A DNA stretch of 35,926 nt, taken from positions 1 to 35,926 of the forward strand of contig JAHBWF010000078.1 in the NCBI GenBank assembly GCA_019637105.1, given 5' to 3'. The position numbers and the translations under genes are program-made. This DNA comes from Labilithrix sp. (GTDB taxonomy: Bacteria > Myxococcota_A > Polyangia > Polyangiales > Polyangiaceae). Shown here one piece after another: positions 32,901 to 35,926 of the stretch. The first letter of the stretch is position 1; every line of letters begins with the position of its first letter. The notes under the pieces were generated by a model that saw only the letters and a program-made list of their open reading frames with translations, was not told where the DNA came from and searched no databases.

Positions 32901-34016
32901 TCACTGCAGCTTGTCGGTGCGGAGGTTCAGGATGAACGTCCCGTCCCCGGCGCTCGTGCTCGAGCCCCAGAGCGCGTTGTAGATGAGGATCTTGCCGCCG
33001 GCCGGGATGATGATCTTGTCGAGTCCGGCGAGGGTGTACGTGCTCGAGGCGCCGCACGGCGAGGGCGTCCCGGTGATGCACGAGTCGGCGACCCGGCTGG
33101 TGCACTGCCCACGGTCGGCGTCGGTCATCGGGAGCCCGTGCGTCGCGTAGGCCCAGATGACGGTGTCGACCTCGATGCCGGTCGAGGACTTGGTGTGGTA
33201 GGCCGAGATCTCGGCCTCCTTCGTCGTCCCGTTCGTGACCTCGACCGGAACGAACCGAACGTTGGTGCCGGTCAGGGTGCCGGTGCACGAGGCGTTCGGC
33301 TTGTTGAACGTCTCGGTGCCCAGCGTCCACTGCTGCGAGCGCACGGCGCCGACCGTCGTCTGGATCGTCATCTTGTTCGGCGTCGTCGGGATGTCACACG
33401 TGCTGGAGTAGTTTTCCCAGCCGCAGGTCAGGTTGCACGTACGGTTCTTGTAGCCGCCGCCCGGGCAACCGGCCGTCGTGTACTGGACCGTCCCCGGCGA
33501 GCAGCTGTTCGCGGGCTGACCGGTGCATCCGCCCCAGTTGCAGGAGTTCGAGCACGTCTGCGTCCCGCAGTTGCCGCACGCCTGCGTGGAGCCCGGGGTG
33601 CAAATGCCGGCCTCGCCGGAGCAGGGCCCGTAGTCGCTCCACTGGAGCTTGCCGCCGACCTGCTCGCAGATGGCCTCCTGCTTTCCGCACATGCCGCAGG
33701 TGCGCGACACGGTCTTGTCCGCGGTCGGACACGAGTCGCCCGGCTCGGGCGGCGGCGGACCGGCGTCCTTGGCCGCGTCCTTCCCGGCGTCCTTGCCCGC
33801 GTCCTTCTTGCCCGCGTCGACGGTCGAATCGTCGTCGTCGTCGTCGTCCGAGCTGCTCGGCGGAAGGACCGATCCCGTGCCCTCCGTGGGATCCGTCTCG
33901 CTCGCCAGATCACCGAAGTCCCCCGTCTCGCCGCTTGCACTGCATCCAACGACCGCGACGGTGCCAACGAGACCAGCGACGATGCAGCCGAGGAGGCCGG
34001 ACTTGAGTGAACGCAT
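32901..34016 (-). CDS. Cys-rich lipoprotein with DAG/KDAG linker
   Basis: The 371-residue product starts at ATG 34016 with AAGGAG about 12 bases before it. The signal GLLGCIVAGLVGTVAVVGC ends in a lipoprotein site. A linker of Asp runs, DAGKKDAGKDAGKDAAKDAG and Pro follows, common in Polyangiales lipoproteins. Residues about 95-215 hold some 20 Cys in a repeated C-x-x-C and CGTQTCSNSCNWGGC-type pattern, probably disulfide-bonded outside the cell. The C-terminal 150 residues lack Cys-rich repeats except three pairs and look like a beta sandwich (TNVRFVPVEVTNGTTKEAEISAYHTK). Codon use is somewhat less GC-rich than the neighbours. The function is unknown. Confidence 0.87.
   Translation of the reverse strand: MRSLKSGLLGCIVAGLVGTVAVVGCSASGETGDFGDLASETDPTEGTGSVLPPSSSDDDDDDDSTVDAGKKDAGKDAGKDAAKDAGPPPPEPGDSCPTADKTVSRTCGMCGKQEAICEQVGGKLQWSDYGPCSGEAGICTPGSTQACGNCGTQTCSNSCNWGGCTGQPANSCSPGTVQYTTAGCPGGGYKNRTCNLTCGWENYSSTCDIPTTPNKMTIQTTVGAVRSQQWTLGTETFNKPNASCTGTLTGTNVRFVPVEVTNGTTKEAEISAYHTKSSTGIEVDTVIWAYATHGLPMTDADRGQCTSRVADSCITGTPSPCGASSTYTLAGLDKIIIPAGGKILIYNALWGSSTSAGDGTFILNLRTDKLQ
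33829..33846 (-). repeat. TCG microsatellite coding an Asp run
   Basis: Six uninterrupted TCG units on the + strand encode part of a seven-Asp stretch in the lipoprotein linker. The tract is prone to slippage in steps of three, which would change linker length without breaking the frame. Confidence 0.8.
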
Positions 34017-34036
34017 TGGGCGGAAACGCTCCTTCC

Positions 34037-34105
34037 CTCGCCAATCTCCGTGGCGAGTGGACGGCCGCTCTAGCGCTCTGTGGTGGGGTGTGCAAGTCCC
34101 ACCCC
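34037..34105 (-). promoter_or_regulatory. Two hairpins in the leader of the Cys-rich lipoprotein mRNA
   Basis: The arms CTCGCCA (34037-34043) and TGGCGAG (34051-34057) pair perfectly around a seven-base loop, only a few bases from the ribosome site at about 34028-34033. A second pair, GGGGTG (34085-34090) and CACCCC (34100-34105), lies further upstream with a nine-base loop. If the promoter is beyond 34105 both would be in the mRNA leader. Confidence 0.45.
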
Positions 34106-34410
34106 TCGACATACAGCCGTCGTTGCCGCGGGCGCCCCGCGTCACCATGACGTCAAAATGTCGTAACCACTGGCCAATCGGCTGTGCTTCGCCGACGTCG
34201 GCTCATGTGAGGATTCCTGGTCTCGGCAACGTCTCAGAATCCGGCCGGAGGAGGTTGGCTGGAATCATCAATGATTTCCGAAGGCGCGGAGCGTCATCTC
34301 TACAAAAGACCTTCAAATCGCGAACCCACGGAAGACGAACGCCAGGGCTCGTGGAGAGGCCCACACGCGCTCGGAGCGCTCTCTCGCGTGCCGTGCACGT
34401 CCCGGCGCGT

Positions 34411-34439
34411 TGACGCGCCCGGCCAACGCGTGACGCGCC
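34411..34439 (+). repeat. Direct repeat TGACGCGCC spaced by exactly 20 bases
   Basis: The 9-base unit occurs at 34411-34419 and 34431-34439. A start-to-start distance of 20 bases is close to two DNA turns, as for tandem sites bound on one face. The first copy also belongs to the hairpin GGCGCG-TTGA-CGCGCC. It lies about 90 bases before the six-Cys repeat lipoprotein. Confidence 0.5.
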
Positions 34440-34530
34440 ACGGCGCGCCCTGACACCCGACACACGCGCGCCCCGCTCCCGTCGCGGCGCCCGCTCGAAA
34501 TGGGTCACACGGCCCGATCGCGAATGGACG

Positions 34531-35127
34531 ATGATCGCCGGCATGCGTCGCGCGCTCCTCGTCGTCACTCTCGGGATCGTCGCCGCGCAGGCGTGCAAGG
34601 TGAGCTCGTCATCCGCTCCCCCCCAGCCTGCGCCTCCGAGCTACGCGGGCGCTCCGCCCGGCGCGCAGTGCGCGGACGGCCCGCCGATGTGCGGCGCGGA
34701 CCGCGCGTCGGTCGTGCAGTGCCAGCGAGGCGCGTGGGTGTTGCTCCAGCCGTGTCCCGGCGCGCGCGGCTGCTCGATCGCGGGCGGCAGCATCCAGTGC
34801 GATACGAACGCGTCCCCCGCGGGCGCGCCCTGCGAGCCCGAGGGCGGCTACGGCTGCACCGCCGACCGCCGCAACCTCACCGTGTGCCGCGGCGGGCGGA
34901 CCGCGATCGCGTCGACCTGCCGTGGCGTGCGCGGGTGCTCGGTCGGCAACGCGGTCGACTGCGACCACTCCGTCGCGCTCGTCGGCGACCCGTGCGACGG
35001 GCCCAAGGAGATCGCGTGCTCGCAAGACGGCAAGGCGCTCCTCCGCTGCGCGAACGGCGTCTACCAGTTCTCCGAACCGTGCCGAAACGCGTGCCTGTCG
35101 ACGAGCGGGCGCGTGCTCTGTCAGTGA
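34531..35127 (+). CDS. Lipoprotein with three six-cysteine repeats
   Basis: The 198-residue product has a signal peptide (MRRALLVVTLGIVAAQAC) from either ATG 34531 or 34543, a short Ser/Pro spacer, and three repeats of about 46 residues. Each has six Cys spaced C-x6/7-C-x9-C-x10-C-x3/5-C-x7/8-C. Conserved elements include CxxD/xxD, VQC or VCR, and GARGCS or GVRGCS. The Cys would form disulfides once exported, giving three similar small domains. I do not recognise the family. It converges on the next lipoprotein gene with 30 bases between stops. Confidence 0.85.
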   Translation: MIAGMRRALLVVTLGIVAAQACKVSSSSAPPQPAPPSYAGAPPGAQCADGPPMCGADRASVVQCQRGAWVLLQPCPGARGCSIAGGSIQCDTNASPAGAPCEPEGGYGCTADRRNLTVCRGGRTAIASTCRGVRGCSVGNAVDCDHSVALVGDPCDGPKEIACSQDGKALLRCANGVYQFSEPCRNACLSTSGRVLCQ

Positions 35128-35141
35128 GCTCGTCGCGCGCT

Positions 35142-35156
35142 CGGTCCGGAGGACCG
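35142..35156. terminator. Short symmetric stem-loop between convergent genes
   Basis: CGGTCC and GGACCG form perfect six-base arms around GGA, in the 30-base space between the two convergent stops. A two-way terminator is possible, but there is no T run on either side. Confidence 0.35.
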
Positions 35157-35157
35157 C

Positions 35158-35781
35158 TCAGTCGTCGTCTTCTTCTTCGTGCTCTGGGCCGTGCGCGGGC
35201 TCGAGCACGCGCGTGCTCAGATCGAAGCGGATGATCCCGATCGGATCGCCGATGAAGCGCTCCGTGACCGCGACGCGATGCTCGACCGGACCGGCGTACT
35301 CCTCCCGCGCGATCGCCTCGACGAGCTCCATGTCCACGTCGATCGGGAGGAGGCCGGGCATCGTCTCGGTGCAGGACACCGCCGTCGCCGTCGCGACGCA
35401 CTCGGAGGTGCCGGCGGGCCCCGTGAGCGTGCCGCGGTTCGTCGCCGTATCGAACGGCCCCGTGAAGTCGACGCGGATCGAGTCTCCGACGAGCCCCTTC
35501 GGGAGGTTGTACGCGAGGCGCGCCGTGCCGTTCTGGACCTCCCAGCGCACCTCGGACGTCTTGTAGGTCGCGGCGGCGGCCAGCTCCGGCGGGACCGGCA
35601 CGTCGTAGTCGCCGCTGTACTTCGCCTCTCCCTCGACGGCGCCGGGCGCCGCGCCGTCTCCGGGGGCGTCGGAGCCGCCGCGCGCGCCTCCGGAGCCCGT
35701 CCCGGTCGGAACGCTCGAGGTCCCGCCGCCGCACGCCGCGGCGAAGAGGAGAAGCCCACTCAGAACCGTGAACGTCTTCAT
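35158..35781 (-). CDS. Lipoprotein of unknown function
   Basis: The 207-residue product has a signal MKTFTVLSGLLLFAAAC with a clean lipoprotein Cys at 17, then a Gly/Ser/Thr linker. Residues about 55-160 look beta-rich (KTSEVRWEVQNGTARLAYNLPKG and DSIRVDFTGPFDTATNRG), and one Cys pair (SECVATATAVSC) may form a disulfide. The tail is acidic (EHEEEDDD). I do not recognise a family. It is divergent in role from neighbours; 58 bases separate its start from the stop of the next leftward gene. Confidence 0.8.
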   Translation of the reverse strand: MKTFTVLSGLLLFAAACGGGTSSVPTGTGSGGARGGSDAPGDGAAPGAVEGEAKYSGDYDVPVPPELAAAATYKTSEVRWEVQNGTARLAYNLPKGLVGDSIRVDFTGPFDTATNRGTLTGPAGTSECVATATAVSCTETMPGLLPIDVDMELVEAIAREEYAGPVEHRVAVTERFIGDPIGIIRFDLSTRVLEPAHGPEHEEEDDD

Positions 35782-35839
35782 CGAATCACTCCCTGACGAT
35801 GGTCCGCGACGATTTCACGCGCCAGCACGACCGCGCCGT

Positions 35840-35926
35840 TCAATTCTTGCCGCTCTTGCTGCCTTTGCCGCTCTTGCCGCTCCCGCCGCCGTGCGGCTTG
35901 CAGAACGACGTCGTCACGCCGTGCTC
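35840..35926 (-). CDS. C-terminal tail of a Gly/Ser/Lys-rich protein (partial)
   Basis: The open frame enters from the right edge and ends at TGA 35840, giving 28 residues: EHGVTTSFCKPHGGGSGKSG followed by KGSKSGKN. The repeated GKSG-type tail resembles flexible basic ends of secreted or surface proteins. Most of the gene is outside the window, so no function can be given. Confidence 0.6.
   Translation of the reverse strand, partial: EHGVTTSFCKPHGGGSGKSGKGSKSGKN

Larger units (their letters stand above)
34017..34530. promoter_or_regulatory. 514-base divergent intergenic region
   Basis: No convincing gene is present. The stretch 34140-34330 is lower in GC than anything nearby. It includes the 8-base palindrome TGACGTCA (34148-34155) and AATCATCAATGATT (34263-34276), two six-base arms around CA. 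These are candidate operator sites. The region must hold the promoters for both flanking lipoprotein genes. Confidence 0.55.

Noticed and set aside
34171-34187. Possible sigma54 site (TGGCC...GTGC)
   Set aside because: The spacing between GG and the required GC is off and the -12 element reads GT rather than GC.
34147-34413. Possible small gene of about 88 codons on the + strand
   Set aside because: Arg-rich product, no ribosome site, crosses hairpins and repeats, no recognisable domain.
1-35926. tRNA, rRNA, CRISPR arrays, insertion sequences or prophage genes
   Set aside because: No tRNA-like arms, spaced repeats, transposases or terminal inverted repeats were found on reading both strands.

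Overview
The window is very GC-rich DNA with strong G/C preference at third codon positions. It carries many short-signal lipoproteins with acidic or DAG-rich linkers, two Hanks-type Ser/Thr kinases, a Fis-type activator tail, and TamA/TamB-like outer-membrane assembly genes. Together these suggest a Gram-negative member of the Myxococcota, probably Polyangiales; this is inferred from style and gene content, since no rRNA or other marker is present. I saw no tRNA, rRNA, CRISPR array, insertion sequence or phage gene.

Region 1 (1-11079) is the most interesting. It is a divergent locus for the redox cofactor pyrroloquinoline quinone (PQQ). Rightward run pqqB, pqqC, pqqD and pqqE (6300-9314), followed closely by an MFS transporter and a single-domain rhodanese. 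Leftward run a cytochrome P450, a secreted glucose/sorbosone-dehydrogenase-like protein fused to cytochrome c, a small gene that I read as pqqA (2610-2768), and a large protein combining a Ser/Thr kinase with a sulfatase-modifying-factor (FGE-like) domain. The pqqA product has the Glu16-x3-Tyr20 pair that PqqE crosslinks, but carries about 32 residues after Tyr20, much more than classical 22-24 residue PqqA peptides. So the precursor is transcribed with a probable PQQ user, not with the maturation genes. No pqqF/G-type protease is in the window.

Region 2 (11090-15069) holds a second membrane-anchored Ser/Thr kinase, a lipoprotein with a carboxypeptidase-regulatory-like domain, a HAD phosphatase, an uncharacterised acidic protein and a YXWGXW-repeat lipoprotein.

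Region 3 (15091-21905) is a translationally coupled pair: a TamA-like Omp85 protein and a 1570-residue TamB-like protein, the translocation and assembly module of the outer membrane.

Region 4 (21963-23152) has two leftward lipoproteins with nearly identical leader sequences but different mature parts, carrying heme-c-like CxnCH motifs.

Region 5 (23367-28832) starts with a good sigma70-type promoter and a 145-base leader, then rplU and rpmA, a Cof-type HAD hydrolase, feoA and feoB for ferrous iron uptake, and a membrane histidine kinase overlapping feoB. The genes are tightly packed and could form one transcript. The usual obgE partner of rplU-rpmA is absent.

Region 6 (28917-35926) holds a NodB-type polysaccharide deacetylase, a small membrane protein, the helicase RecD2, a Cys-rich lipoprotein with a convincing terminator, a 514-base intergenic region rich in inverted and direct repeats, a lipoprotein built from three six-cysteine repeats, another lipoprotein and the tail of a Gly/Lys/Ser-rich protein.
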